From Nitrososphaerales archaeon (GTDB lineage Archaea > Thermoproteota > Nitrososphaeria > Nitrososphaerales > Gagatemarchaeaceae), in NCBI GenBank assembly GCA_032906765.1, contig JAJTZB010000002.1, positions 186,001 through 250,000 on the forward strand: a stretch of 64,000 nt of DNA. The letters run 5' to 3'. This document shows positions 1 to 8,453 of this stretch, piece after piece. A model generated the notes under the pieces. The model made no database searches. It was given only the letters and a program-made list of their open reading frames with translations, and was not told the origin of the DNA. Each line of letters begins with the position of its first letter. The first letter of the stretch is position 1. The position numbers and the translations under genes are program-made.

Positions 1-982
1 GTCCTACTTCTCTGCGTTCCTCTTTTCGGTGGACACGATGTTCTTCGTCCACTCTTCCGCCGCCCTGATAGACATCCCCTCGATCTTCTTCTCGCTCCTG
101 GCCTTCGTGCTCTACTTCTGGCGTGCGAGGTTCTGGCGCATTGACAACGTGACTGCATCGGGCGCCATGCTCGGGCTTGCACTACTCTCCAAGGAGACAG
201 CCGTGTTCGCTGTCGCCGTCCTGTTCACCTACCAGCTCATCTTCGCCGAGGGGACGCTCAAGCACGCCTTCATTGAGACGGCCAAACTCCTCGCGGTCGC
301 AGCCCTCGTCTTCTTCGCCGGCCTGCAGGTGTACGACACGCTGTTCACTTCCGCCACGGTCCCGACCTTCGTCCAACAGGTTGCTTTCATCTTCAAGTAC
401 GGGTCGGGGCTCGACTGCCCTCCCGCGGCCCTCGCCGTAGTCCCGAAGTGCGGGATGTGGGTCGATTCACTCTTCCACGCCTACATCACCCCTCTGAACT
501 GGCTCACATACTACCCGCCAGTGTCGTACTTCGTCACGACAGTCACCACCACTGTGGGCAGCGGACCGGGCGCCACCTCCTCCAGCTTCATCGGCGTGGG
601 CTACTACGGTGTCAACAACGTCATCATGCTCTGGGCGGTCTTGGTGTGGGTCCCGCTCGCGGTCTACAGACTCCTGCGAAGGAGACCCGAGGGCGAGCCC
701 GTCTCGCGCGACGACAGGACGACCTTGTTCCTACTCGTCTGGCTCGTCTGGACCTATCTACCGTACATCGGCCTCTGGCTTTACGGCCGCGTCACCTACC
801 CGTTCTACATTCTTCCAGCCGTGCCTGCGCTTTCCGCTGGCGCTGCCTACTTCTCCACGCGTGAGTGGTTCCCAAGGTGGCTCGCGGTTGTCTATCTTCT
901 CGCCGCGTTGGTCTGGTTTGTGATCTATTTCCCGGTCAAGGACTTCCTTCCGGTGATACTCAGGGTCTGGCTCGGCCGCTAA
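1..982 (+). CDS. GT-C (PMT/ArnT-like) glycosyltransferase, 5' truncated
   Basis: The frame is open to the left window edge, so the N-terminus is missing; a GTG at 29 is internal and not a convincing start. The visible ~325 residues are rich in hydrophobic segments (about 6-7), beginning with a luminal-loop type stretch (HSSAALIDIPSIFF) followed by an S-K-E motif (ALLSKETAVFAV). Both are typical of dolichyl-phosphate-mannose dependent membrane glycosyltransferases, which transfer sugars from a lipid carrier on the outer face of the membrane. A large outside loop lies around residues 120-200. The last segment ends in Arg residues. No partner gene is visible in the window. Family assignment is by pattern; substrate unknown. 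Confidence 0.7.
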   Translation, partial: SYFSAFLFSVDTMFFVHSSAALIDIPSIFFSLLAFVLYFWRARFWRIDNVTASGAMLGLALLSKETAVFAVAVLFTYQLIFAEGTLKHAFIETAKLLAVAALVFFAGLQVYDTLFTSATVPTFVQQVAFIFKYGSGLDCPPAALAVVPKCGMWVDSLFHAYITPLNWLTYYPPVSYFVTTVTTTVGSGPGATSSSFIGVGYYGVNNVIMLWAVLVWVPLAVYRLLRRRPEGEPVSRDDRTTLFLLVWLVWTYLPYIGLWLYGRVTYPFYILPAVPALSAGAAYFSTREWFPRWLAVVYLLAALVWFVIYFPVKDFLPVILRVWLGR

Positions 983-1014
983 ATCACAATCTTGTCGAAT
1001 GCATGACTCAAGGC

Positions 1015-1026
1015 ATATACTAATTA
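1015..1026 (+). promoter_or_regulatory. TATA-like box for the HTH-PRTase gene
   Basis: AT-rich atatactaatta centred about 24 bases before the ATG at 1044, the spacing expected of an archaeal TATA box driving a leaderless mRNA. This supports 1044 over the GTG/ATG-like codons further upstream. Confidence 0.5.
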
Positions 1027-1043
1027 GCAACCTCCCGCTAACT

Positions 1044-1799
1044 ATGCACAGGGGAGCCATGAGCCGAGTCGCCGACGTCAAGACGAGGATTTCTTCCGTT
1101 GAGCTCCTGGCCACTCTGAAGAAGAGCTACAGCTACCGCGAGCTCTCTGCGATTTTGGGCCTGTCCGCACCGATACTCAGCAGGTACGTGAGGGGCCATG
1201 TGCTGCCGAGCGCGACGAGGTCTGAGAAATTCATCGCCACCTTCAGGGAGAAGCTGCTCAGAAAGATAGTCTTGGACGCGGTCAAGGTCAACCCCGACGG
1301 GTCCTACGACATCAGCGCCGTAGTCTCAAACGTCGGCCTCCTGAGGCAGATAGCGAAGGTCGTCTACAGCGAGTTCAGCTTGGTCCATGTCGACAAGGTT
1401 CTAACCATGGAGGTCGACGGTATCCCTCTCGCCGTCGAGGTGGCTGGGGAGTTCAACGTCAACGTGGCCGTTGCCAGGGTGGAGAGGGACCTCGGAGTCG
1501 AGGAGTTCCTCGAGCAGAAGGTCGTCTATTCGCCGTCCAGTGTGAAATACCTCTACCTCCCGCGTCCCGCCTTCAAGAAGGGGGAGCACGTCCTGATAGT
1601 AGACGATATGGTCAGGTCTGGGGTCACGATCGAGGCTCTCACCAACCTCGCAGAGAAGGCGAAAGCCAAGGTGGTCGGGGTCTTCTCCATAGCCTCCGTC
1701 GACCAGTCGATGCCCAAGCTGAAGAGCAGGCTGGGCCTGACGTGCCCGATCGAATCCTTGGTTACGCTCGAGCACAAGGTGAGGCACTACGCATTCTAG
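1044..1799 (+). CDS. HTH-phosphoribosyltransferase transcriptional regulator (GfcR/PyrE-like)
   Basis: 251 residues. The N-terminal part (about 15-55) is a helix-turn-helix (YSYRELSAILGLSAPILSRY). The rest is a type I phosphoribosyltransferase fold with the PRPP-binding loop VLIVDDMVRSGVTIEA at about residues 183-198. This domain order matches the archaeal PyrE-like regulators (GfcR type) that use a PRTase domain as sensor for a phosphorylated metabolite and control sugar or purine metabolism. The target cannot be told here. A TATA box 24 bases upstream supports ATG 1044; ATG 1059 is the alternative. It is followed 6 bases later by nnrD, so the two may be co-transcribed. The catalytic Asp pair (DD) is intact, so enzymatic activity is not excluded. 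Confidence 0.75.
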   Translation: MHRGAMSRVADVKTRISSVELLATLKKSYSYRELSAILGLSAPILSRYVRGHVLPSATRSEKFIATFREKLLRKIVLDAVKVNPDGSYDISAVVSNVGLLRQIAKVVYSEFSLVHVDKVLTMEVDGIPLAVEVAGEFNVNVAVARVERDLGVEEFLEQKVVYSPSSVKYLYLPRPAFKKGEHVLIVDDMVRSGVTIEALTNLAEKAKAKVVGVFSIASVDQSMPKLKSRLGLTCPIESLVTLEHKVRHYAF

Positions 1800-1805
1800 G
1801 AGTGC

Positions 1806-2672
1806 TTGACTGTGCAGCGATTCTCGATAGGCGGCTCATTTGTGGCCGAGGTCATCCCTCCAAGGAAGAAGGATTCGCACAAGAGGATGAACGGCACCGT
1901 GTGCGTGGTAGGCGGGAGCAGGCTGTACCACGGGGCCCCGTTCCTGTGCGCAACGGGTGCCATGCGGGCCGGCGTAGACCTCGTCTACATTGCAGTTCCA
2001 GCGACAATAGCAACGGCCGTGCGTGCACTCTCTCCTGATTTCATAGTCGTCCCTCTCCCCGACGCGAAGCTGACACGCGGAAACGTAACCAAGCTCCTCG
2101 CCTGGGTTGAGAAGGTGGACGTGTACGCTGTGGGTCCGGGACTCGGACCACAGAACCCGGACGAGCTGGCGAGCGCTGTGAACAGGCTCAAGGGGGAAGG
2201 GAAGGGTCTCGTCGTCGACGCCGACGCGCTGAGGTCCGCAACCCTCGCTTCCATCAAGGGGTCGAAGACGGTCGTGACCCCTCACGCTGGCGAGTTCGAG
2301 AGGCTCTTTTCCACGACGCTTCCAGCCGACCTGGAGGGAAGGGTGAAGCTCGTGTCAGAGAAGGCCGCCGAGGCCGGAGTGGTCGTGCTGTTGAAGGGTC
2401 CGATAGACATTGTGAGCGACGGCGAACGAGTTGGTACGAACGCCACGCACTCACCCGCGATGACCGTCGGCGGCACTGGCGACGTCCTTACCGGGGTCAC
2501 GGCTGGCCTCATCGCGAAGGGCGTCCCGCCTTTCGAGGCTGCTTGCGCTGGGGTCTTCCTCAATGGATCCGCAGGGGTCCAGGCAGCGGAGGAACTCGGG
2601 CTCCACATCACAGCGTCGGACGTTGCAAACAGGATTGCAAACGTGATGAAAAGGTTCGACAAAATACAATGA
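1806..2672 (+). CDS. nnrD: ADP-dependent NAD(P)H-hydrate dehydratase
   Basis: 288 residues, ribokinase-like fold. It repairs hydrated NADH/NADPH (NADHX/NADPHX) using ADP. Diagnostic elements are VVGGSRLYHGAPFLCATGAMRAG (residues 34-56, seen in two parts), the VGPGLGP loop (109-115), TPHAGEF (158-164) and the phosphate-binding GGTGDVLTG at about 222-230 with the catalytic Asp. The usual N-terminal epimerase domain (NnrE) is not fused here and was not seen elsewhere in the window. Start is TTG 1806, with GTG 1812 as alternative. The stop overlaps the ATG of the following methyltransferase (ATGA), so the genes are translationally coupled. Confidence 0.92.
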   Translation: MTVQRFSIGGSFVAEVIPPRKKDSHKRMNGTVCVVGGSRLYHGAPFLCATGAMRAGVDLVYIAVPATIATAVRALSPDFIVVPLPDAKLTRGNVTKLLAWVEKVDVYAVGPGLGPQNPDELASAVNRLKGEGKGLVVDADALRSATLASIKGSKTVVTPHAGEFERLFSTTLPADLEGRVKLVSEKAAEAGVVVLLKGPIDIVSDGERVGTNATHSPAMTVGGTGDVLTGVTAGLIAKGVPPFEAACAGVFLNGSAGVQAAEELGLHITASDVANRIANVMKRFDKIQ

Positions 2673-3349
2673 AGAACAGGCGGCCGGGCCTGCAGTCCAA
2701 ATGGTCGTACGTGGTCAACTCTCTGCAGGAGATAATCCCGTCCTACGAGCTCGCGTCCAGCAGGATATCGCTCTTTGCCGACAGGAGGATGCGGGCAGAG
2801 GCAATCTCGTTCGCTGTGGCCGACGGGTCCAGTGTTCTCGACCTTGGGGCGGGGCCGGGTACGATGTCGAGGCTCGTGGCTCGCAACCGCGGCGAGCCTG
2901 TGCTGCTCGATGTCTCCAGGTCGATGCTGAAGGCGTCGTCCTTCAGGAACAAGGTCCAGGCAGTCTTCGAGTTCCTCCCGTTCAGGGAGGGGGTCTTCGA
3001 TGGCGCGGTGAGCGGTTTCGCACTCAGGGACGCCCACGACTTGAAGACGGCCATGGCACAGGTGGCGAGGGTCCTCAAGCGAGGGGGAAGGTTGGCCTTC
3101 TGCGACCTTGGAAAGCCCGATTCGGCGATAGGAACCATCGCTGTTGGCTACTACATGAGGGTGGTCCCGAACATAGTGGGACTGGTGACGATAGGCAGGT
3201 CTGGTCTCCGTTACGGTTCCCTCTTCGACACATACGTTCTCGCTCTGCACAACTCAGAGCTCGTGTCTCTCCTCTCCCGCCACTTCACTGGCGTGGCTAT
3301 CCACGAAATGCAGATGGGGAGTGCGATAGTGGCGAAGTGCGTGAGGTAA
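2669..3349 (+). CDS. class I SAM-dependent methyltransferase (UbiE/MenG-like)
   Basis: 226 residues. The SAM-binding motif I VLDLGAGPGTMSRLV lies at about residues 56-70, followed by an acidic motif II (LLDVSRSML) and the post-II region VFDGAVSGFALRD. The last resembles UbiE/MenG demethylmenaquinone methyltransferases, in which FALRN/D is characteristic. A quinone C-methylation role is therefore possible, but small-molecule specificity cannot be read from sequence. The ATG overlaps the nnrD stop. It converges on the DHH phosphoesterase gene with 3 bases between stops, so there is no room for a separate terminator. Confidence 0.75.
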   Translation: MKNRRPGLQSKWSYVVNSLQEIIPSYELASSRISLFADRRMRAEAISFAVADGSSVLDLGAGPGTMSRLVARNRGEPVLLDVSRSMLKASSFRNKVQAVFEFLPFREGVFDGAVSGFALRDAHDLKTAMAQVARVLKRGGRLAFCDLGKPDSAIGTIAVGYYMRVVPNIVGLVTIGRSGLRYGSLFDTYVLALHNSELVSLLSRHFTGVAIHEMQMGSAIVAKCVR

Positions 3350-3352
3350 GTT

Positions 3353-4312
3353 CTAGACCCGCTTCCCGAGCAGCCTCAGCATCTCTTGCGCCTTCTCTAC
3401 AGGCACCCTGCATCCGGCCGCCTTGGCGTGGCCTCCTCCGTTCCCGCCCAGCCTCGATGCAATCACGCTTATCGTCTTCCCGAGGTGGACCTTGCACTCA
3501 GAAGTGCCCCTGAGGCTCACCTCGTACCAACCGTGCTGCTTCTCCCTCATCGCCACTCCAACCGGTACATCGAACGCCCCGATTAGCAGCTTGGAGATGC
3601 CCCCTGTGGAATGCTGCGACGTGACCATGTAGGCGAGCCTTCCCTTCTTCTTGCCGAGCCGCTTGACCTCCTCGCCCAGAGACGCAACGATACCGAGCTC
3701 CTCGACAGCAAGTTCAGGCACGCCCGGTATCTCGTGGGGGTGCTTCATCTTGGAGAGTTCCGACACGATCATCTCAGGAAAGCCTGGCTCGTCGCCCTTT
3801 CTCGCCACCGCGTAGGCGAGCAAAGTCGCCTCTAGGAGAACGAAGTGCCTGTCAGCGTGCTCCATGAACCTCTTCGCGGCGGGAGAACCGTCCATGTAGT
3901 CCGTCACTGCGCCGCAGAGTGCTATCAGCCTGGCCCGCTCAGGGAGTGACTTCTTGAACGTCAGGTAGGTGAGCATGCTCGCGCATTCTGAGACGTCGTG
4001 GACGAGCTTCACGCCCTTGCGCCTGATCTTCCTCTTGGTCGCCTCCGTCGCGAAGTGGTGGTCGATGTACGTGACCTCGGCGTGCGACGCGATCCTGCCC
4101 AGCTTCTCGGCGAATTCGTCCGAAGAGGTGCTGTCTGTTCCGAGGTCGGTGATTACCACTCGGTCGGCATCGGCCGGAACCTTGTCGAGGTCGTTCAAAA
4201 TCGAGTCGTAGTCGGACAAGAGGACCTCGCCTCCCATGGCAGCGACAACCAACGCAGCAGAGCTCAACCCGTCCACGTCCTTGACGTGCGAGATGCAGAA
4301 AGCCTTCAACAC
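3353..4312 (-). CDS. DHH/DHHA1 family phosphoesterase
   Basis: 319 residues. The N-terminal DHH domain carries the metal-binding motifs HVKDVDG (9-15), DLGTDS (56-61) and DHH (84-86). A C-terminal DHHA1 domain ends in GGNGGGHAKAAGC (about 290-302). The family includes RecJ-type nucleases and nanoRNase/oligoribonuclease or cyclic-dinucleotide phosphodiesterases. The compact two-domain form fits a cytosolic NrnA-like enzyme degrading short oligonucleotides, but RecJ-like activity is possible. ATG start at 4312. Confidence 0.85.
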   Translation of the reverse strand: MLKAFCISHVKDVDGLSSAALVVAAMGGEVLLSDYDSILNDLDKVPADADRVVITDLGTDSTSSDEFAEKLGRIASHAEVTYIDHHFATEATKRKIRRKGVKLVHDVSECASMLTYLTFKKSLPERARLIALCGAVTDYMDGSPAAKRFMEHADRHFVLLEATLLAYAVARKGDEPGFPEMIVSELSKMKHPHEIPGVPELAVEELGIVASLGEEVKRLGKKKGRLAYMVTSQHSTGGISKLLIGAFDVPVGVAMREKQHGWYEVSLRGTSECKVHLGKTISVIASRLGGNGGGHAKAAGCRVPVEKAQEMLRLLGKRV

Positions 4313-4345
4313 GTGGGTCGCATAATCCCGGAATTTAAGCGAAGG

Positions 4346-4462
4346 TCAGACAGCGTCAGGGGCCAGCGCAGCGGCCTCGCTCTGCTCCGGCATGCATGTC
4401 AGCGGCGCCTCCACTGTGTCCGTCGTCTCGAAGCTCTTCCAGACGTCCCTGAACTCGATCAT
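4346..4462 (-). CDS. small ORF (38 aa) directly after the asparaginase gene
   Basis: ATG 4462 lies 9 bases after the stop of the isoaspartyl peptidase gene in the same direction, and the ORF ends 33 bases before the DHH gene start. The product begins MIEFRDVWKSFE, which looks like the first strand of an ABC ATPase, then continues into an acidic, Ala-rich tail (QSEAAALAPDAV). It could be a genuine micro-protein, the stump of a deleted ATPase, or chance. No homology can be asserted. Confidence 0.3.
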   Translation of the reverse strand: MIEFRDVWKSFETTDTVEAPLTCMPEQSEAAALAPDAV

Positions 4463-4471
4463 GGCAGAAGT

Positions 4472-5371
4472 TCAGACTCGGACGAAGGAGCGTCCGTCTT
4501 GGTCGCACCAGGCGCGCCCCATTGCTTCCGTGTTGTACGCAAAACCAACCCTGCCCTTCGCGTCCACGGTTATTATCCCAGCGGAGCCCTTCCCGCTCCG
4601 CCTCGACATCAATGCTATCGCCTTCCTCGCGGCCCCTGCAGCGTCAGTCGACTTCAGGAACTCGCCCGTGTTCCAGGCAAGCGCGTTCTTGATTATCTCC
4701 TCTCCGGTCCCGGTGGCACAGGACGCTCCTGCTGAATCAGCGTAGATGCCGGCGCCAAGGACAGCCGAATCTCCGACCCTTCCAGGAAGCTTGAGCCACA
4801 TGCCACCTGTGCTCACAGCTGCCGACGCCATTCCTGCGGAATCGATTGCCACCGCGCCCACAGTGTTTCCGTCCTGCATCTTCTTCCAGAACTCGTAGTT
4901 CCCGGCGTTCCTTCCTGTTCTTGCCGCGACAAGCTTCCTGTACTTCTGCGAAGACCCCGGGGAGGGGACCAGCCTCTCCACCTTCAGGCCTGCGGCATTT
5001 GCCAGCACTTTGCACTCCTCGCCCACGACTAGAACGTGGCCTGTGTTCTCCATCACCCACCTGGCGAGCGACACGGGATTGTAGGTGCACTTTACGGCGC
5101 CGACACCCGCGCCCTTGCGTCCATCGCCCTGCATCACCGCAGCGTCGAGCTGCAGCGTTCCTTCGGCGGTGAGGCACGCGCCCCTGCCTGCGTTGAAGGC
5201 CCCGCAGCTTTCCATGTACCTCACCGAGGCCTCAACTCCGTCGAGTGACGAGCCCTTCTTCAGGGCAGCCATGCCCTCCTCCAATGCGTTCCGAAGTTCC
5301 CTGAACCTCGCGTCTCTCCTCCCGAACTTGCCGCTCCCAGCGCCCCCGTGAATAATCATCGCTGGCTTCAA
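4472..5371 (-). CDS. isoaspartyl peptidase / plant-type L-asparaginase (Ntn hydrolase)
   Basis: 299 residues. N-terminal IIHGGAGSG and the autocleavage/catalytic motif DGNTVGAVAID with nucleophile Thr170 identify the Ntn-hydrolase asparaginase family. The precursor self-cleaves before Thr170 into alpha and beta subunits. GRVGDSAVLGAGIYAD (about 197-212) and CATGTGEE (219-225) are the substrate-binding loops. The role is hydrolysis of L-asparagine and of isoaspartyl dipeptides from damaged proteins in the cytosol. It is divergent from the PadR gene; the intergenic region of 62 bases must hold both promoters. Confidence 0.92.
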   Translation of the reverse strand: MKPAMIIHGGAGSGKFGRRDARFRELRNALEEGMAALKKGSSLDGVEASVRYMESCGAFNAGRGACLTAEGTLQLDAAVMQGDGRKGAGVGAVKCTYNPVSLARWVMENTGHVLVVGEECKVLANAAGLKVERLVPSPGSSQKYRKLVAARTGRNAGNYEFWKKMQDGNTVGAVAIDSAGMASAAVSTGGMWLKLPGRVGDSAVLGAGIYADSAGASCATGTGEEIIKNALAWNTGEFLKSTDAAGAARKAIALMSRRSGKGSAGIITVDAKGRVGFAYNTEAMGRAWCDQDGRSFVRV

Positions 5372-5398
5372 TCGAATCAGGGGAATCGGCCGGCTGAG

Positions 5399-5410
5399 AT
5401 AGTATTTAGA
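5399..5410 (+). promoter_or_regulatory. TATA-like box for the PadR gene
   Basis: tagtatttagac centred about 29 bases before GTG 5434; supports a short or absent leader and the GTG start. Confidence 0.4.
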
Positions 5411-5433
5411 CGGTACCCAGCGAACCCAACGCC

Positions 5434-5829
5434 GTGATAAGCGCGCCGAAAGGAGTTTTGAGGCTGGCCGCTCTCAGAATGCTTTCGGAATCCTCCCTTT
5501 CCGGGACGGACCTTGCCGGGCAGGTCGAAAGAGTTACAGACGGCGAGTGGAGGCCGGGCCCGGGCTCCGTCTACCTAATCCTCGCGGAGCTGCTGAAGAA
5601 GGGTCTGATCAGCGAGCTGCCGAAGCGAGAGGGCAACGTCCGTAGGTACATCATCTCGGCCAAGGGGAAGGAAGAGCTGGCAAGGCTGTCGAAGGAGACC
5701 GAGGCGGAAGTGGGGCGGCAGCTGAAACTGCTTGCGCTCTACTCGTCCCTGGCCGGAAAGCCGGAACTTCAGAAGAGGCTCCAGGCGCTTACCCACCGCC
5801 AGCCGCCGGCGACACAAGCAAAGCCTTAG
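5434..5829 (+). CDS. PadR family transcriptional regulator
   Basis: 131 residues. Winged helix of PadR type: LRLAALRMLSESSLSGTDLA (helices 1-2), then PGPGSVYLILAELLKKGLIS, which matches the conserved P-G-x-(I/V)-Y-x-x-L recognition helix, then a wing with RRYIISAKGKEEL. A short C-terminal helix (about 90-115) probably forms the dimer. PadR proteins are ligand-responsive repressors. The neighbouring NCS1 permease starts 29 bases downstream, so it may be the regulated gene; that is inference. The last 15 residues are Pro/Ala-rich. Confidence 0.85.
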   Translation: MISAPKGVLRLAALRMLSESSLSGTDLAGQVERVTDGEWRPGPGSVYLILAELLKKGLISELPKREGNVRRYIISAKGKEELARLSKETEAEVGRQLKLLALYSSLAGKPELQKRLQALTHRQPPATQAKP

Positions 5830-5857
5830 AACAGGACCTCTGGCCGCCACACAAGCC

Positions 5858-7201
5858 TTGTCTGACTCGCCAGTCACGGTCGAGAGGCTCGGCATAGAGC
5901 ACGTCCCAGACGCCGCCCGGCACGGCTCGGCCAACAGGATGTTCACGCTCTGGTTCGCGGCCAACCTCACGATTGCGGACTACGCGATAGGCGTCCTCTC
6001 CACGGTCCTCTTCGGCTTCACCGTTGCCCAGGCGGTTCCGGTCCTCTTGGTCGGGAACGTTCTGGGCGGTCTTCTCCTGGGGGCTGCTGCCGCCATGGGG
6101 CCGAGCCTGGGCTTCCCGCAGATGCTATCCTCGAGGGCGTCGTTCGGGAGGATAGGCAATTACATTCCGGGATCACTGACCTGGGTCAGCACTGTCGGCT
6201 GGTTCACTGTCAACACGATACTCGGCGCAGAGGCGATTCGGGTCATCTTCCCCTTGTCCAGTTTTGCACTCGCGGCCGCCATCCTCGTGTTTGCTCAGCT
6301 CGTTGTAGCCATTTACGGGCACGACTTCATCCACCTCTTTGAGAAGGTGATGTCTCTGGTGCTGGGCGGCCTCTTCCTCATGATCTTCGTCCTCGCCGTG
6401 CCCCGCCTCGGCGAGGTTGTCGCCTATCTCCCGCCCACAGGCCCCGTAATCTCGCTCGGCATGGTGGGTACGTTGCTCGTAGTCTCGTTCTCATACCTGA
6501 TGTCTTGGGCCCCCTACGCGTCGGATTACTCGAGGTACCTCAGCGCGTCGACTTCCAAGCGCAGGGTCGCGGTTCTGGCAATGGCCGGGGGAGCCGCCGC
6601 CTCTTTCGCGGTCGAGGTGATAGGCGCCATAGTCGGCAGCCTGACTTCCTCCCTCAACTACTTCGGCGCTCTCAGCTCGTTCGCAGGATCATACGGCCCG
6701 GTGGCCATCCTCGCCGTCATCCTCGGCGCTGTCGCAGCCAACGCCCTGAATTTGTACACCAACGCCCTATCGGCTCTCGTTCTCGACGTGAAGGCGCAGA
6801 GATGGAAGATGGTCTTGGCCGGAGGCGTTGTCGGATTCGCGGTTGCCCTCCTTGTCAACACCAGCTTCGAGCTCTTCTTCGAAAACTTCCTTCTGGCGCT
6901 CGCCTACTGGATAACACCATGGCTCGGGGTCGTGCTGGTTGACTTCTACGTGCTGAAGCGGACGGGAGTGGAATCAAGCACCAACCCCCGAAGGGTCGAC
7001 TACCGGGCGCTCGGCGTCTACATCCTGGCGATAGCCGTCTCGGTTCCCTTCATGGTCCCGCCCGCGCCCTTCGTCTTCCCTGTGGGCTCCCTCGCAGGCA
7101 TTTTCGGGGGAGGCGATTTCAGCTACTTCGTCTCTTTCGGCGTCGCCGCTTCGCTGACCTATTTCGTACGGATGAGGATGGGACGGGGCCCCAAAAGATA
7201 G
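5858..7201 (+). CDS. NCS1 family nucleobase/allantoin:cation symporter
   Basis: About 447 residues from TTG 5858. ATG 5939 lies too far into the first conserved segment, and more upstream TTG 5732 would overlap PadR extensively. The conserved N-terminal pattern RMFTLWFAANLTIADYAIG precedes 11-12 hydrophobic segments, and SWAPYASDYSRYL at about residues 213-225 is the family's hallmark loop. NCS1 carriers import cytosine, purines, allantoin, hydantoins or thiamine with Na+ or H+. The substrate is not predictable here. Probable co-expression with the PadR gene upstream. Confidence 0.85.
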   Translation: MSDSPVTVERLGIEHVPDAARHGSANRMFTLWFAANLTIADYAIGVLSTVLFGFTVAQAVPVLLVGNVLGGLLLGAAAAMGPSLGFPQMLSSRASFGRIGNYIPGSLTWVSTVGWFTVNTILGAEAIRVIFPLSSFALAAAILVFAQLVVAIYGHDFIHLFEKVMSLVLGGLFLMIFVLAVPRLGEVVAYLPPTGPVISLGMVGTLLVVSFSYLMSWAPYASDYSRYLSASTSKRRVAVLAMAGGAAASFAVEVIGAIVGSLTSSLNYFGALSSFAGSYGPVAILAVILGAVAANALNLYTNALSALVLDVKAQRWKMVLAGGVVGFAVALLVNTSFELFFENFLLALAYWITPWLGVVLVDFYVLKRTGVESSTNPRRVDYRALGVYILAIAVSVPFMVPPAPFVFPVGSLAGIFGGGDFSYFVSFGVAASLTYFVRMRMGRGPKR

Positions 7202-7296
7202 CAGGCTCCAAATGAAGCCATATCCACCCTAGGTCAGCGCGCTGCGACGCAGCTGAAGGCCATCGCAAGCGGTTCGGAGGTCTGACCACATATCTG

Positions 7297-7307
7297 CTTA
7301 AATATAT
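7297..7307 (+). promoter_or_regulatory. TATA box of the first vapBC operon
   Basis: cttaaatatat, centred 23 bases before ATG 7325 and 29 before ATG 7331. One of the clearest TATA boxes in the window. Confidence 0.55.
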
Positions 7308-7324
7308 GGTAACCGTCCTTTTCC

Positions 7325-7570
7325 ATGGTAATGACCGAAACCGCTACCGTGACCAGCAAGAGCATGATCAACATTCCCGCCAAGATACGAAAGAAGTACG
7401 GGATTAAGGCGGGACACGAGGTTGCCTTCCTCGAACGCGAGGGTGAGATCGTCCTCGTCCCCATCCCCCCACTGGGAGAACTCTTCGGAAACATGCAGAG
7501 CCACAAGAAGGAGCTGCTGGAAGGGGTCCGAGAGCTCGAAGCAGAGCACAGGCGAGAAGCACGAGAATGA
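7325..7570 (+). CDS. vapB: AbrB/MazE-type antitoxin (VapB)
   Basis: 81 residues. A SpoVT/AbrB swapped-hairpin DNA-binding domain occupies residues 5-50 (TVTSKSMINIPAKIRKKYGI, then GHEVAFLEREGEIVLVPI). The C-terminal charged helix (55-81) is the usual toxin-binding segment. It should neutralise the PIN toxin encoded next and autorepress the operon. The start may be ATG 7325 or ATG 7331. The stop overlaps the toxin ATG (ATGA). Confidence 0.88.
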   Translation: MVMTETATVTSKSMINIPAKIRKKYGIKAGHEVAFLEREGEIVLVPIPPLGELFGNMQSHKKELLEGVRELEAEHRREARE

Positions 7571-7959
7571 AGGCGTTTGTAATTGACACGGGCGCTCTAA
7601 CTCTCTTCTTCGTTGGAGACTCGCGGCTCGCTACTCCTTTCTACCAAATAGCCAGCGGTAGGGCCGCCGGTTTCATCTCTTCAGTCAACTTGGCCGAGTT
7701 CTTCTACAAGACCTGCCAGAAGGCGGGGCGCGATGCTGCGGGAGTGATGTGCAGGAGAGCGGAGCGCAGGCTGCAGGTCGTGGTGCCGGATGCCGAACTG
7801 GCGCTCGCAGCGGGGGCGGAGAAGTGTAGGAACGGCAGGCTCTCCCTCGCCGACAGCTTCGTCTTAGCCTTGGCGAAACGCGTCGGAGGCACGGTGCTCA
7901 CCACCGACAGCGAGATGGCGAAGTGCGGCGAAGTCCGCGTCACGTTCTACGAACTATAA
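7567..7959 (+). CDS. vapC: PIN-domain ribonuclease toxin (VapC)
   Basis: 130 residues. PIN-domain acidic residues are visible: the first Asp in FVIDTGAL (about 7), Glu in SVNLAEFFYK (about 45), Asp in SLADSFVLALA (about 98) and Asp in VLTTDSEM (about 115). VapC toxins are Mg2+-dependent RNases acting on tRNA or rRNA. The gene is translationally coupled to the AbrB-type antitoxin. Confidence 0.9.
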   Translation: MKAFVIDTGALTLFFVGDSRLATPFYQIASGRAAGFISSVNLAEFFYKTCQKAGRDAAGVMCRRAERRLQVVVPDAELALAAGAEKCRNGRLSLADSFVLALAKRVGGTVLTTDSEMAKCGEVRVTFYEL

Positions 7960-8156
7960 CGCTTCCATCCTGGTTCGGCTACGCGATGCCAACCTGTCGG
8001 GTGCTGGCGAGCGGCACCTACAATCCCGCATCAATCTGGCAGGCGCGATCGTTTCTCGACTCTAGGCCTAACGGATCCTTTTGGCCAGCCAGTCGAAGCC
8101 GAAGTCATAGCTCTAGTTCGTATTTAAGCGCCATTCAAGACGACTTAACAGAACCG

Positions 8157-8166
8157 CTTTTATCCG
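8157..8166 (+). promoter_or_regulatory. TATA-like box for small Cys-containing protein
   Basis: gcttttatcc, centred 26 bases before GTG 8187; the main reason for choosing that start. Confidence 0.4.
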
Positions 8167-8186
8167 CCAGTTGCGGCTGGGAGTCC

Positions 8187-8453
8187 GTGTCTCAAGCGAC
8201 GAAATTCAAGGTGAAGGTCTACCCTGCAGCGAAGCCCAAGAAGGTGCCGAAGGTGGTCAGCGAGGAGTTGAAGGGAGGGGCAAGCCCGAAGGCGATATCC
8301 AGGATGAAGAAGGAGAGCGTTGACTGCCCCGTCGTGAAGAAGGAGGTGGCCTTTCTTGTCTGCTTCGCCTGCCCGTCTTTCCTCAGAAGGGTGAGCGGCG
8401 TTGTTGACTGCGCAGGCGGCCAGGGGCCTCCCAAGGAATGGCTGATAGGCTGA
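8187..8453 (+). CDS. small Lys-rich protein with four cysteines, unknown function
   Basis: 88 residues from GTG 8187. The first half is very basic (KFKVKVYPAAKPKKVPKVV). The second half carries DCPVVKK, VCFACPSF and VVDCAGG, so four Cys in a C-x(13)-C-x2-C-x(13)-C-like arrangement that could bind a metal or form disulfides. It is not recognised as a known family. The region between the vapC stop and this gene (7960-8186) shows nothing else convincing. Confidence 0.45.
   Translation: MSQATKFKVKVYPAAKPKKVPKVVSEELKGGASPKAISRMKKESVDCPVVKKEVAFLVCFACPSFLRRVSGVVDCAGGQGPPKEWLIG

Noticed and set aside
1836-3250. Long minus-strand frames opposite nnrD and the methyltransferase
   Set aside because: They are the mirror of real GC-rich genes: random-like composition, no motifs, and overlap with well-identified plus-strand enzymes.
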